Below are positions 23,841-32,302 of a stretch of 64,000 nt of DNA, piece after piece. The stretch covers positions 1 to 64,000 of the forward strand of contig CAXXPV010000004.1 of the NCBI GenBank assembly GCA_963675935.2, given 5' to 3'. The stretch comes from G963675935 sp963675935 (GTDB lineage: Bacteria > Planctomycetota > Planctomycetia > Pirellulales > Thermoguttaceae). The notes beneath the pieces are model-generated. The model made no database searches. It saw nothing but the letters and a program-made list of their open reading frames with translations, and was not told where the DNA came from. The position numbers and the translations under genes were made by a program. The stretch's first letter is position 1, and the number at the start of each line of letters is the position of its first letter.

Positions 23841-25388
23841 CTACACCCTTGCCGTCTCCTTCTTTCCCGCGTATCGCCCCGCATACGCCGCTATCGCCGC
23901 CTCGATCGCCGCTGCCGTCTCGTCGTCCATCTGCCGGGTGTCGGTGATCTTCTGCCAAAGCGGCTGGCACTCGGCGTGGATGTACTCCAAAAAGCCTTGC
24001 TCCCAAGCGTGAACTTCGGTCTGGGGAATTTTGTCGAGATGCCCGTGCGTGCCGGCGTAAATGCTCAATATCTGATCGGTCACGTGCATCGGGCGGCAAA
24101 TGCCTTGCTTCAAAATCTCCAACATGCGATAGCCGCGGTCGAGCCGCGATTGCGTCGCCGCGTCGAGGTCGGTGCCCATTTGAGCGAACGCCTCCAACTC
24201 GCGGAAGGCCGCAAGGTCCAACCGCAGGCCGCCGGCCACCTTCTTCATCGCCGCCACTTGGGCCGCCCCGCCCACGCGCGACACCGAAATGCCCACGTTC
24301 ATCGCGGGCCGCTGACCGGCGAAGAACAGGTCGGGCTGCAAGTAAATCTGTCCGTCAGTGATCGAAATCACGTTCGTCGGAATGTAGGCCGACACCTCGC
24401 CTTCGAGCGTCTCGACGATCGGCAGCGCGGTCAATGACCCGCCGCCCTGTTCCTTGTTCAATCGAGCGGCGCGTTCGAGCAGTCGGCTGTGGCAATAGAA
24501 AATGTCGCCGGGGTAAGCCTCGCGTCCCGGCGGACGACGCATCAACAGCGAAATCTGCCGGTAGGCCGTCGCCTGTTTCGAGAGGTCATCGTAGACGATC
24601 AAGGCGTCTTCGCCCTTGTACATGAAATACTCGGCCATCGCGCAGCCGGCGTAAGGGGCGATGTATTGCAGCGGGGCGGGATCGCTGGCCCCGGCCACGA
24701 CCACGGTGGTGTATTCCATCGCGCCGTGTTTGCGCAACACTTCGATCAATCCGGCCACGGTCGATTCCTTTTGGCCGATGGCGACGTAAAAACACTTAAC
24801 GCCGGTGCCCTTCTGATTGATGATCGCGTCGATACAGATGGCCGTCTTGCCGGTCTTGCGGTCGCCGATGATCAGTTCACGCTGGCCGCGTCCGATGGGC
24901 GTCATCGCGTCGATGGCCTTGATGCCGGTTTGCAGCGGCACTTTGACCGGCTGGCGGCCGGCGACGCCCGGCGCGTCGGATTCGACCAAACGGCGTTCGG
25001 TGGTGGCCAGCGGGCCGCCGCCGTCGAGCGGGTTGCCCAGCGGGTCGATCACGCGGCCCAACACGGCTTCGCCCACCGGCACGGAGAGCAGCCGGCCGGT
25101 GCTGCGGACTTCATCGCCCTCGTTGATCGAGAGGTAATCGCCAAGGATGATGACGCCGACGGAATTTTCTTCGAGGTTGAAGGCCAAACCGTTGATCGGC
25201 TCGCCGCCGGTGGTGGCCGAGGCGAACTCGACCATCTCGCCGGCCATGACGCCGGACAGGCCGTAGACGCGCGCAATGCCGTCGCCCACTTCGATCACGC
25301 GGCCGACCTCGCGAACGTCGATGCGCGACTCGTACTGCTCAATTTCCTGCTGGATTACGGAAGCGATCTCGTCGGCTTTGAATTTCAT
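23841..25388 (-). CDS. atpA: ATP synthase F1 subunit alpha
   Basis: This 515-residue non-catalytic nucleotide-binding subunit opens MKFKADEIASVIQQEIEQYE. The P-loop is GDRKTGKTAI (near 170), and the conserved REAYPGDIFYCHSRLLERAA lies near 290. The C-terminal helical domain is present. Its start overlaps the 3' end of atpH by 50 bp. Downstream, in place of atpG, come the REPIN repeats and RAYT gene. The gene is complete. Confidence 0.97.
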   Translation of the reverse strand: MKFKADEIASVIQQEIEQYESRIDVREVGRVIEVGDGIARVYGLSGVMAGEMVEFASATTGGEPINGLAFNLEENSVGVIILGDYLSINEGDEVRSTGRLLSVPVGEAVLGRVIDPLGNPLDGGGPLATTERRLVESDAPGVAGRQPVKVPLQTGIKAIDAMTPIGRGQRELIIGDRKTGKTAICIDAIINQKGTGVKCFYVAIGQKESTVAGLIEVLRKHGAMEYTTVVVAGASDPAPLQYIAPYAGCAMAEYFMYKGEDALIVYDDLSKQATAYRQISLLMRRPPGREAYPGDIFYCHSRLLERAARLNKEQGGGSLTALPIVETLEGEVSAYIPTNVISITDGQIYLQPDLFFAGQRPAMNVGISVSRVGGAAQVAAMKKVAGGLRLDLAAFRELEAFAQMGTDLDAATQSRLDRGYRMLEILKQGICRPMHVTDQILSIYAGTHGHLDKIPQTEVHAWEQGFLEYIHAECQPLWQKITDTRQMDDETAAAIEAAIAAYAGRYAGKKETARV

Positions 25389-25998
25389 GGGTACTCCTAT
25401 CGCTCATCTGCTGGCGAAGTTTTTGCAATTGATTGGCGATCGAGCCGTCGTAAATGATGTCGCCGACGCGGAGGACCGCGCCGCCGATCAGGCTCGGATC
25501 GACTTGTTGTTCTATGATGGGCTCGCCCTCGAGACGGCCGCCGAGGCCCTCGGCGATTTGCCGGACCATCGCGGCGTCGATGGGCACGGCCGTGGTCAGC
25601 GTCACCGGAACCCGGCGACGCAAACGGTCGAACATGGCGTGCGCCTGGCAATGAATCGCACGCAGGCAATCGAGCCGGCCATGCCGGGCAACCACCTTGA
25701 GGAAGTTGACCAGCACGGGCGACAGGCGGCCGTGAAAAACTCTCTCGATCAAGTCCGACTTTTCCTCGGGCAGCACCAGGCCGGAGTCCAAAACGTCCTC
25801 CAGCTTGGGGTAGCGGTCGAGCACGTCGGCCACGACGGCGTCGAACTCTTCCAGAACCGCGGCGGTTTGGCCGGTGCGCTCCGTCGTGTCAAGCAAAGCC
25901 TTCGCGTAAACGTCGGCGATATGCTCGACGCCCACGTCGGCTTCCATTTGAGCCGCGGCTTGGGAATGTTCGGCGGTGATGTCAGAGGTTTCAGACAT
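25339..25998 (-). CDS. atpH: ATP synthase F1 subunit delta
   Basis: This 219-residue peripheral stalk protein (OSCP type) has its family core from about residue 25 (IADVYAKALLDTTERTG, VLVNFLKVVARHGRL). The C-terminal beta part has DPSLIGGAVLRVGDIIYDGS. The tail ends HEIQSRRDRFRNPAGN. It runs 50 bp into atpA, a larger overlap than usual, which suggests translational coupling. The N-terminus has an acidic extension of about 20 residues. Confidence 0.93.
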   Translation of the reverse strand: MSETSDITAEHSQAAAQMEADVGVEHIADVYAKALLDTTERTGQTAAVLEEFDAVVADVLDRYPKLEDVLDSGLVLPEEKSDLIERVFHGRLSPVLVNFLKVVARHGRLDCLRAIHCQAHAMFDRLRRRVPVTLTTAVPIDAAMVRQIAEGLGGRLEGEPIIEQQVDPSLIGGAVLRVGDIIYDGSIANQLQKLRQQMSDRSTHEIQSRRDRFRNPAGN

Positions 25999-26089
25999 GG
26001 TTGTTCAACCCGTTTTGCACCTTACGCGGTCGGAAACGATACGTTTTCCAGGGAGGTTAAAAAATAGCTCGCTTCATGCCGCGTAAAGT

Positions 26090-26659
26090 CTAATTTCTGC
26101 TGACGTCCGTTCCGCCAACCGCGAACCCGCCGACGGCCTGCTCGATGAGCCGGACGTGATCGGCGGGGTTCAACTTGGCGCTAACGATCTTGCCGGCCAA
26201 ATCGACGGCCATCGCGGCGCTGCGGTCGGCCAACGATTTGACGGCGGCGTCCGTGGCCGCCTCGATCTGCTTGACCGCCTGGGCGTGTTCCCCGGCGGCC
26301 TCCTCCTTGGCCTTGTCGAGCATGTCGCGACCGACTTTCTCGGCGTCGCGGCGGCCCTGGTCGAGAATCGCGCGAACCTCGTCGCCGGCGGCGGCGAGCT
26401 TGCGCTCATACTCGGCCAGATTGTCGCGGGCCTTCTGATTGGCGGCCTCGGCCCCGGCGATCTGATCGGCCACGGACTTCTCGCGCTTGTCGAGTCCCTG
26501 GACGATCGGACCCCAGGCGAATCGCCAGAGAATCGCCAACATGATGCCGAAGACGACCAGCGTCCACAGGGCGAGGTCGGTCTTCCATTCCAAAGGATTG
26601 GTCGAGCCGCCTTCCGTGGAAGCCAGCAGCAAGGTCGAAACAAATTGAGACACCATCAT
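26090..26659 (-). CDS. atpF: ATP synthase F0 subunit b
   Basis: This 189-residue stator protein has a membrane helix at about 30-48 (LALWTLVVFGIMLAILWRFA). A long Ala/Glu/Lys/Arg coiled coil follows (60-165). Its N-terminus (MVSQFVSTLLLASTEGG) may be a short signal-like or second hydrophobic segment. It lies between atpE and atpH, as is standard. A strong hairpin repeat lies just upstream, between atpE and atpF. Confidence 0.93.
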   Translation of the reverse strand: MMVSQFVSTLLLASTEGGSTNPLEWKTDLALWTLVVFGIMLAILWRFAWGPIVQGLDKREKSVADQIAGAEAANQKARDNLAEYERKLAAAGDEVRAILDQGRRDAEKVGRDMLDKAKEEAAGEHAQAVKQIEAATDAAVKSLADRSAAMAVDLAGKIVSAKLNPADHVRLIEQAVGGFAVGGTDVSRN

Positions 26660-26684
26660 GGTTGCACCACTCTACGTCAACTGC

Positions 26685-26768
26685 GTAGGGTGGGACAAGC
26701 TTGCGCAGTCCCACCAAAAACCGGGTAAAACATCTGGTGGGACTGCGCTAAAGCTTGTCCCACCCTAC
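26685..26768. repeat. 84-bp hairpin repeat between atpE and atpF
   Basis: The arms gtagggtgggacaagctt and aagcttgtcccaccctac lie at the ends, with inner arms gcgcagtcccacca and tggtgggactgcgc. A second copy lies at 56698-56785. In the atpE-F mRNA it would fold into a long hairpin and could set the ratio of subunit c to the other subunits. That effect is inferred. Confidence 0.85.
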
Positions 26769-26819
26769 TTTCTACTTTCCGCTCAACTAAATTTGTTGCG
26801 ACGCCGTATGTCGATCCGA

Positions 26820-27215
26820 TCACGGATACAACATGCAGACGACCAACGCGAAGAAGGTAACACCTTCGATCAACGCGGCCGTGACGATCATGGCCACCTG
26901 GATGTTTCCGGCGACCTCGGGCTGACGGGCCATGGCTTCGACGGCCGATGCGCCGATGCGTCCAATGCCCAAACCGGCGCCGATGATGACCAAACCGGCG
27001 CCGAAAGCTCCGCCGAAGAAGACGGAAAAACCGTTTCGGCTGGGGGCGGCAACGGCGGGCGCTGCCTCGGCCGCGGGCGCCTTTTCCGGCGCAACCGACT
27101 TGGCGGCCGCGGGCTGGTCCTTCTTCTCGGACGCCTTCTTTTCCTGGGCAAACACCGGCGAGGCCAACAAGGCCAACGCGACAAACAACAGGGCAATCTT
27201 CGACAACCTACTCAC
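26820..27215 (-). CDS. atpE: ATP synthase F0 subunit c (with signal-like extension)
   Basis: This 131-residue ring subunit has two membrane helices (about 63-88, GAGLVIIGAGLGIGRIG, and 108-130). The ion-binding Glu is near residue 117 in AALIEGVTF. Unlike the usual 75-90 residue subunit c, it has a signal peptide-like start (SRLSKIALLFVALALLASPV) and a Lys/Ala/Pro-rich linker (about 26-60). I chose GTG 27215 because aaggag lies 9 nt upstream. An ATG at 27245 lacks such a site. ALIEG without the Ser of sodium-type rings favours proton coupling (inference). Confidence 0.9.
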   Translation of the reverse strand: MSRLSKIALLFVALALLASPVFAQEKKASEKKDQPAAAKSVAPEKAPAAEAAPAVAAPSRNGFSVFFGGAFGAGLVIIGAGLGIGRIGASAVEAMARQPEVAGNIQVAMIVTAALIEGVTFFALVVCMLYP

Positions 27216-27265
27216 GAGCAAAATCTCCTTCGCAAAGGGGAACATCCACGGCCGGACGAATTGCA

Positions 27266-28084
27266 TCAATGTTGATGGACCGCCATGCCGATAAACAACG
27301 CCGCTAAAAACGTAAAAACATAGGCCTGCAAGCAAGCCACCATCAATTCCAAAAGATTCAACGCGGTGGCCCCGAACACGCTCGTCGGCGCGACCACGTA
27401 CCAAAGCCACGACGGCGCCGTCGCGGCGATAAAGCCCATAATCACGGCCAGAACCAAGTGCCCGGCGAACATGTTGGCGAACAAACGCATGGCCAACACG
27501 AAATGTTTGATCAACAACCCCAAAACCTCGATGAAGAAAATCATCGGTTTGAGAAAAATGGCGAGAACGAACGGCACTTCCATGTGCGGCACCTGACCGA
27601 GCCAATAGCCCACGACGCCGTTGTGGTGCATTCCGGCGATCAAGAGAACCACCAAAGCGATGACGGCCAGCGGGCCGGTCACGCCCAGCGCCCCGGTCGG
27701 CGAGCCGACCCACGGCACCAGCCCACAGAGATCGAGCGACAGGATAAAGAAAAACAGCGTCCATAGAAACGGGAGGAACCGGTCGGCGTCGTGTTTTCCG
27801 ATGGCGGGCCGGGCGATTTGGTCGCGGACGAACAGGAGCAGGATCTCGAGCATATTCCAAAAACGCCCGCGAGGCGGTTGACCCTTGGCGACCCTTCGAG
27901 CCAGAGGGATGAACATCGCCATCATCAACACGGCGACGACGACCTCGATGGCCATGAATTTCGTCACATGCAACTGGATGCCCAGGGCCTCGAACGGCTG
28001 GGGGATATGAAGCGGGATTCCAAAGGGCAAGTGAAAGGCGTCGGCGTCCTTCACGTGTTCCATCAGTTCGGCGGTGTCAGCCAT
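27266..28084 (-). CDS. atpB: ATP synthase F0 subunit a
   Basis: This 272-residue subunit forms the ion channel beside the c-ring. It has about five to six membrane helices. The essential Arg lies in KHFVLAMRLFANMFAGH near residue 185. The ATG at 28084 follows gggaggagaaat, a strong ribosome site, and starts MADTAELMEHVKDADAFH. It is normal in length and intact. It lies 5 bp after the atpI-like gene. Confidence 0.95.
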   Translation of the reverse strand: MADTAELMEHVKDADAFHLPFGIPLHIPQPFEALGIQLHVTKFMAIEVVVAVLMMAMFIPLARRVAKGQPPRGRFWNMLEILLLFVRDQIARPAIGKHDADRFLPFLWTLFFFILSLDLCGLVPWVGSPTGALGVTGPLAVIALVVLLIAGMHHNGVVGYWLGQVPHMEVPFVLAIFLKPMIFFIEVLGLLIKHFVLAMRLFANMFAGHLVLAVIMGFIAATAPSWLWYVVAPTSVFGATALNLLELMVACLQAYVFTFLAALFIGMAVHQH

Positions 28085-28088
28085 GAGG

Positions 28089-28535
28089 TTATTTCTCCTC
28101 CCGCGCGCCATCGACCGCCGGGCAAGGTTGCGTCCGCAGCCGGGACAGCGACAACGGCACTTCGACCGCCAACGCCAGCAGATAGAACGCAATGAGATAG
28201 TAGGCGAAGCCCGCTTCGACCAAGCCGGGGCCGCGAAGGCGAACCACGACGGCCACGGCCAGCGGGATCATGATCCGAACGCTCATCGGCAACAACACGC
28301 CGGCCACCGCGAGGGCGGGAGAACGGAGGCAATCGCTAATGAACATTGCCATGACAGCCGAGGCCACGCACGCGCCGGCGGCCAGCGAAAGAGCGGCGAC
28401 ACCGGGCATTCCATGCCATTCCAATGCAGGCAAGGTCAGAGCGGCCCAAAGCGACAACATCACGCCCAACAATAGGCAAAGCCGAGCCGACAGGCTTCGA
28501 CTTCCGAGAGCGGCGATCCAATGTCCAGGGTTCAT
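28089..28535 (-). CDS. AtpI-like membrane protein of the atp operon
   Basis: This 148-residue protein has four probable membrane helices (about 17-35, 45-67, 73-95, 105-130) and a short charged tail. Its place between the atpZ-like gene and atpB, its size and its topology match AtpI/subunit I proteins, which help c-ring assembly. Sequence similarity alone would not name it. The ATG overlaps the preceding stop as ATGA. Confidence 0.7.
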   Translation of the reverse strand: MNPGHWIAALGSRSLSARLCLLLGVMLSLWAALTLPALEWHGMPGVAALSLAAGACVASAVMAMFISDCLRSPALAVAGVLLPMSVRIMIPLAVAVVVRLRGPGLVEAGFAYYLIAFYLLALAVEVPLSLSRLRTQPCPAVDGAREEK

Positions 28536-28825
28536 GGGGGTGGTTTGTGACGATCTTTTCGTTCGTTCTGCAGCGACTTGGTCATTCGCAGCAACGACCA
28601 AATTCCGGCCGCTAGGCCAATCGCTCCGCCCGCAAGCGTAAAGGCGACCTTCGTTCCCAACCGTCGATCAATCCAGACCCCGATCAGCAGGGGCGCCGCC
28701 ATTTGGAAGGCGACAGCGGATACATTGCTCGCCCACTCGGTTGCCCGAGTCATGGGCGAGCGATCATCAGGCAGGTTGGTCACGGCAGGTTTCGCTGCAC
28801 GATCCACGGGTTCCGATGGAACCAC
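28532..28825 (-). CDS. AtpZ/AtpI-family accessory protein
   Basis: This protein of up to 97 residues has two membrane helices typical of the AtpZ/gene 1 family: APLLIGVWIDRRLGTKVAF and LAGGAIGLAAGIWSLLRM. It precedes AtpI and atpB, the usual site. The start is uncertain. GTG 28825 gives the longest form but lies next to the predicted transcription start from the promoter at 28828-28856. GTG 28807, GTG 28783 or ATG 28753 are alternatives. The family role is linked to magnesium/calcium transport or ring assembly. Confidence 0.75.
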   Translation of the reverse strand: MVPSEPVDRAAKPAVTNLPDDRSPMTRATEWASNVSAVAFQMAAPLLIGVWIDRRLGTKVAFTLAGGAIGLAAGIWSLLRMTKSLQNERKDRHKPPP

Positions 28826-28827
28826 TC

Positions 28828-28856
28828 AATTTACCAAGCGAGAATCGCGGCGTCAA
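28828..28856 (-). promoter_or_regulatory. Candidate promoter of the atp operon
   Basis: Read on the minus strand: TTGACG (28856-28851), 17 bp, TAAATT (28833-28828). It sits at the head of the operon. The predicted start of transcription lies near 28821, just inside the longest atpZ frame, which supports a later start codon. Confidence 0.6.
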
Positions 28857-29141
28857 TTAGCCATTTTGGCAAGACCAATCAATTTTTTACAATGGAACGG
28901 CAGTTGGGGCGGCGGTAGAACAGCCACCCCCAACGCCACGGAGGATTGATCGGTACCTGCCATTTTGGTGGGTATTGTCAATAATTCACAAAACTTGTGT
29001 GTCCAACCTAAATTGCCGCAGTGGTGGATTGACACAAAAGATATGCCAGGATACAAGTGCGGAGGAACGGCATCCAACGCGGCCAATAGGTTCGTCGGCT
29101 AAACTTGTGTGTGACATTGCTTATTCCCTCACGGAGCAAAC
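28857..29141 (+). promoter_or_regulatory. Intergenic region with candidate pheA promoter
   Basis: The stretch between divergent atpZ and pheA. TTGACA at 29029-29034, 17 bp, TACAAG at 29052-29057 is a plausible promoter for pheA. The phrase aaacttgtgtgt occurs twice (near 28991 and 29103), for which I have no explanation. No gene is visible. Confidence 0.45.
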
Positions 29142-30278
29142 ATGGCCAAGTCAAAATCGAAAACCGGCGAGAAACCGGCCCCGGCAAAACGAAAGCCGGC
29201 ACGCCTGCCCGAGGCCCTGAGGGAGAAGCTCGGCAAGCTCGACGAAAACCTCGTCCAACTCCTCCAGGAGCGGGCGAAACTCGTCGCCGATGCCGCCAAA
29301 GAAAATACCGCAATCGGCGAGGCCGCTTGCTCGCCGGCCATCGATGTAGAATTGCTCGAAAAATCAGCGGCGATTCACGACAACGAAACGCCGTTGCCGG
29401 CCGTGTGCGTGCAGGCCGTGCTGCGCGAAGTCATGAGCGGATGCCGCCGCTTGGTCCACCAGCCGCGTGTCGCCTTCCTTGGCCCGATGTACAGCTACAG
29501 CCATCTCGCGGCCATCCAGCGATTCGGCCGGAGCGTCGAGTTCGTGCCGGTGGGCACGATCGCCGCCGTGTTCGAGGAGGTGCATCGCCATCAGTCGGAT
29601 TTCGGTCTGGCCCCGATCGAAAATTCGACCGACGGCCGAGTGTCCGACACGCTCGACATGTTCACCCGGCTGAAGGTGCGGATTTGCGGCGAAGTCGAGA
29701 TGCGGATTCACCACTCGCTGTTGGGCCGATGTCCGAGGACCGACGTGCGCGAGGTTTACAGCAAGCCGCAGGCGTTGTCGCAATGCCGCAACTGGCTCGC
29801 GCGGCATCTGCCCTCGGCCCGGCTGATCGAGGTGACCAGCACGACGACGGCCGCGCAGTTGGCCGTCGAGAAGCCCGGCGCCGCGGCCATCGCCAGTCTT
29901 CAGGCGGGCATGCACTATGGGCTGGACGTGTTGGCCGAGAACATCGAGGACAATCCGTTCAACACGACGCGGTTCGCGGTGATCGGCGACCACCCCTCGC
30001 CGCCGACGGGCAACGACTGCACGGCGATGTTGTTCCAGTTGTCGCACGAGCCCGGCACGCTGGCCGACGTGATGGTGATTTTCAAGCGGAACAAGCTGAA
30101 TTTGACGTGGATCGAGTCGTTTCCGCTGCCTGGCCCTGAGCGAGGGTACTTGTTTTTCGTCGAGATGGAAGGCCATGAAGAAGACGCCCGGATGCGCCGC
30201 GCGGTGGCGTCGCTCGAGCGTCGCGCCTCGCGGCTCGAGGTGCTCGGGTCGTTCCCGGCCACGGCGGCCGTGGATTGA
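29142..30278 (+). CDS. pheA: Prephenate dehydratase with chorismate-mutase-like domain
   Basis: This 378-residue enzyme makes phenylpyruvate in phenylalanine synthesis. The prephenate dehydratase core starts near 110 (RVAFLGPMYSYSHLAA) and includes GLAPIENSTDGRV and the catalytic NTTRFAVIG. An ACT domain follows (about 295-370). Its ESRP motif reads ESFP. The N-terminal AroQ-like helix (residues 20-105, LREKLGKLDENLVQLLQERA) keeps two Arg but seems to lack the Lys, Asp-Arg-Glu set of E. coli chorismate mutase. Mutase activity is doubtful. The first 20 residues are Lys/Pro-rich. Confidence 0.9.
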   Translation: MAKSKSKTGEKPAPAKRKPARLPEALREKLGKLDENLVQLLQERAKLVADAAKENTAIGEAACSPAIDVELLEKSAAIHDNETPLPAVCVQAVLREVMSGCRRLVHQPRVAFLGPMYSYSHLAAIQRFGRSVEFVPVGTIAAVFEEVHRHQSDFGLAPIENSTDGRVSDTLDMFTRLKVRICGEVEMRIHHSLLGRCPRTDVREVYSKPQALSQCRNWLARHLPSARLIEVTSTTTAAQLAVEKPGAAAIASLQAGMHYGLDVLAENIEDNPFNTTRFAVIGDHPSPPTGNDCTAMLFQLSHEPGTLADVMVIFKRNKLNLTWIESFPLPGPERGYLFFVEMEGHEEDARMRRAVASLERRASRLEVLGSFPATAAVD

Positions 30279-30304
30279 GAAACGCATAAGGACCGGCGAA
30301 TCAA

Positions 30305-30384
30305 TGACTGTCGTGGGGCAGGTTGCCAACCTGCCATGTCGGTTTTCAGTTTTGCGGCAGGTTGGCAACCTGCCCCACGAAAAA
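30305..30384. repeat. Palindromic element between convergent genes
   Basis: Nested arms: outer actgtcgtggggcaggttgc with the facing gccccacga and gacagt, and inner ggcaggttggcaacctgcc. It would form a strong hairpin on both strands between pheA and the leftward lipoprotein gene. It may act as a bidirectional terminator or be a mobile REP-like unit. Confidence 0.8.
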
Positions 30385-30410
30385 TCCGACAGTAATTGAT
30401 TTGCCAATCC

Positions 30411-31610
30411 TTATCCTTGCTTGTCGCGTTCGCTTTTCTGTCGGTAACTGACGATCCGCTCCATCGCGGCGCCGGGTTCGCCGGAACGCTCCAGCAGATC
30501 GGCCACCGCGTCGATGTGCCGGCCGAAATCGGAGCCGGAAACCGTTTCGACCGTCTTCGGACGGCCGAAGATCGGGCATCGTGAAAAACAGAATACAACG
30601 CCGACGGCGGCCAGATGTATCAAAATCCAGTTGGTCGGCCAGATGTTGAAGATGTCCAGCCCGGTGGGCATGTCGGCCTCGGGGTCGTCGTCGCGGATCG
30701 GCGGGCCGCCCGAGTCGCTTTCCAAAAACACCACGCTCTGCCCCGGCTGCCCGATCGCGTCGATCAGCCGGCCGGCCAATTTCCGATGCTCGTGATTCAC
30801 CAGCGGCAGATTCAGCAGGAACGATCCGTTGGCCACGACGATCCGCTGGCTTTCGTTGTGGCACTTTTCGCGGCTGACGATCGCGTCGTCGCCCGACGTT
30901 AGCAGCACTTCGGCCGATGAGGGCGGAGTGAGCCGGGCGTTTAGTTCGATGTCGGTTTTGTCGGCGTCGATGCCATCGAGCCAGCCGGCCTTGCCCTTTA
31001 ATTTTGTCGCCTTCCGTGGCGGCTGCGAACGGTCGAGCGTGAACCACCCCCAATCTTCCGGCTTATCGTCCCGTTCGAGTTTTTTTGTTTTCGGGCTTTT
31101 CTCATCGATTTCTTCCGCGATTTTCTTCGCGGTTTTTTCCACGTTGGGCAGCTCTTGCCGGTCACGTGAAAAACGGCTCTTCGCCCGGTCCAATCGCTCG
31201 CGGAGGATTTTTTGCTTTTCCGGCGGGGCGTCGGCCAAAACGTGTTCCCAGTACCACGGCGCGGCGTCGAAGTCGCGGCCCACGTAAATCAACGTCCGTT
31301 CCGGCTCTTCTTTCAGCCAATCGTCCAGCCACTCGCGGACCTTCGGGCTTGGCGGGTTGAAATCGTCCGGGAACCAAACGATGCAATCGGCGTTGTTTTG
31401 CAGTTTCGGCGAGAACGCGTGCCAAGAATAGACGCGGTGGCCCGCCCGCTGAAACATGTCGCCCAGCACGGCCGTGCCGTTGACGCTTCTCGACGCGCCC
31501 GCGCCTTGCCGCTGGCCGTAGAGCGTGTCGATGTCCTTGCCGCAGCCGGCCAGGAGAAGAACGAGCAGAAGAACAAGTTCGCCGGCTAAACATTTTGATG
31601 TCGAGCGCAT
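30411..31610 (-). CDS. DUF4350-type lipoprotein
   Basis: This 399-residue protein has a lipoprotein signal (LVLLLVLLLAGCGKD, lipobox LAGC, from the ATG at 31610). A periplasmic GATase1-like DUF4350 domain follows (SVNGTAVLGDMFQRAGHRVY, CIVWFPDDF). A charged coiled region lies at about 160-215, with one late membrane helix (WILIHLAAVGVVFCF). A cytosolic tail ends the protein. It is last in an operon of three envelope genes. The function is unknown. Related genes often accompany MoxR/DUF58 systems, and a Bat operon lies 15 kb away. Confidence 0.7.
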   Translation of the reverse strand: MRSTSKCLAGELVLLLVLLLAGCGKDIDTLYGQRQGAGASRSVNGTAVLGDMFQRAGHRVYSWHAFSPKLQNNADCIVWFPDDFNPPSPKVREWLDDWLKEEPERTLIYVGRDFDAAPWYWEHVLADAPPEKQKILRERLDRAKSRFSRDRQELPNVEKTAKKIAEEIDEKSPKTKKLERDDKPEDWGWFTLDRSQPPRKATKLKGKAGWLDGIDADKTDIELNARLTPPSSAEVLLTSGDDAIVSREKCHNESQRIVVANGSFLLNLPLVNHEHRKLAGRLIDAIGQPGQSVVFLESDSGGPPIRDDDPEADMPTGLDIFNIWPTNWILIHLAAVGVVFCFSRCPIFGRPKTVETVSGSDFGRHIDAVADLLERSGEPGAAMERIVSYRQKSERDKQG

Positions 31611-31672
31611 TCCGCGGGTTGTTGGCCCCCGGCTATTGTTGTTGTGCACGACATTGTTATTCCGAAACTCCG

Positions 31673-32302
31673 TCAACGTCCCGCTCCCGTTTCCACCAGC
31701 GTCTGAAATTCGCCGAGCTTCTCCCAAACGGCTTCGAACGCCGGACGCTCAATCGCATGATGGCCGAAGAACACGTCCTCGAAGACCAACATCGTCGATT
31801 CGACCAGCCCGCGAAGCGCCGGCGACGGGGCGACCTCGCCGAGGTATTGGCGATTCGTCTTGCCGCGCGCCAATCGGATGCGGCCGTGGCAGTCGAGTTG
31901 CCACAATTCATGGCTATAGAGATAAACGACGGCGCGGCCGTAATCGCCGCTCTGCCGGCATCGCTCGGCCTCGGCCAGATAGTCCATCGGTCCGATCGTG
32001 CCGGCCAGGGCGGCGGGCAGGGCCTCGACGCGGTCGGCCGCGCCGGCCGGATCCGCCGTTTTTTTTGCGAGGCGTTTTTCTCGATTCGCAAACGCGCGGA
32101 CCAACAAATAAGCCGCCAACGCCAGCAGCAGCCCGATGGCGATCCAGGCTGCCCATTGCAACAGCGAGCCTGGAAAACTAAACGACCAGTCCCACGGGTC
32201 CGATGCCTCGATCCGCCGCACGCCGTCGGTCTCGGCGTCGTACCACGGATAGCCGAACCACTGGTTCAACGCGTCACGGCCGTCGGCCACGGGGTCGCTC
32301 AT
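31673..32302 (-). CDS. DUF4129-like membrane protein
   Basis: This 209-residue protein has one membrane helix (about 47-70, LLQWAAWIAIGLLLALAAYLL). A cytosolic helical domain follows (DYLAEAERCRQSGDYGRAVV near 115, then LWQLDCHGRIRLARGKTNRQYL). The last part is the typical DUF4129 C-terminal pattern. Its ATG overlaps the stop of the upstream gene (ATGA). DUF4129 proteins accompany DUF4350 and MoxR-type genes. The function is not known. Confidence 0.65.
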   Translation of the reverse strand: MSDPVADGRDALNQWFGYPWYDAETDGVRRIEASDPWDWSFSFPGSLLQWAAWIAIGLLLALAAYLLVRAFANREKRLAKKTADPAGAADRVEALPAALAGTIGPMDYLAEAERCRQSGDYGRAVVYLYSHELWQLDCHGRIRLARGKTNRQYLGEVAPSPALRGLVESTMLVFEDVFFGHHAIERPAFEAVWEKLGEFQTLVETGAGR

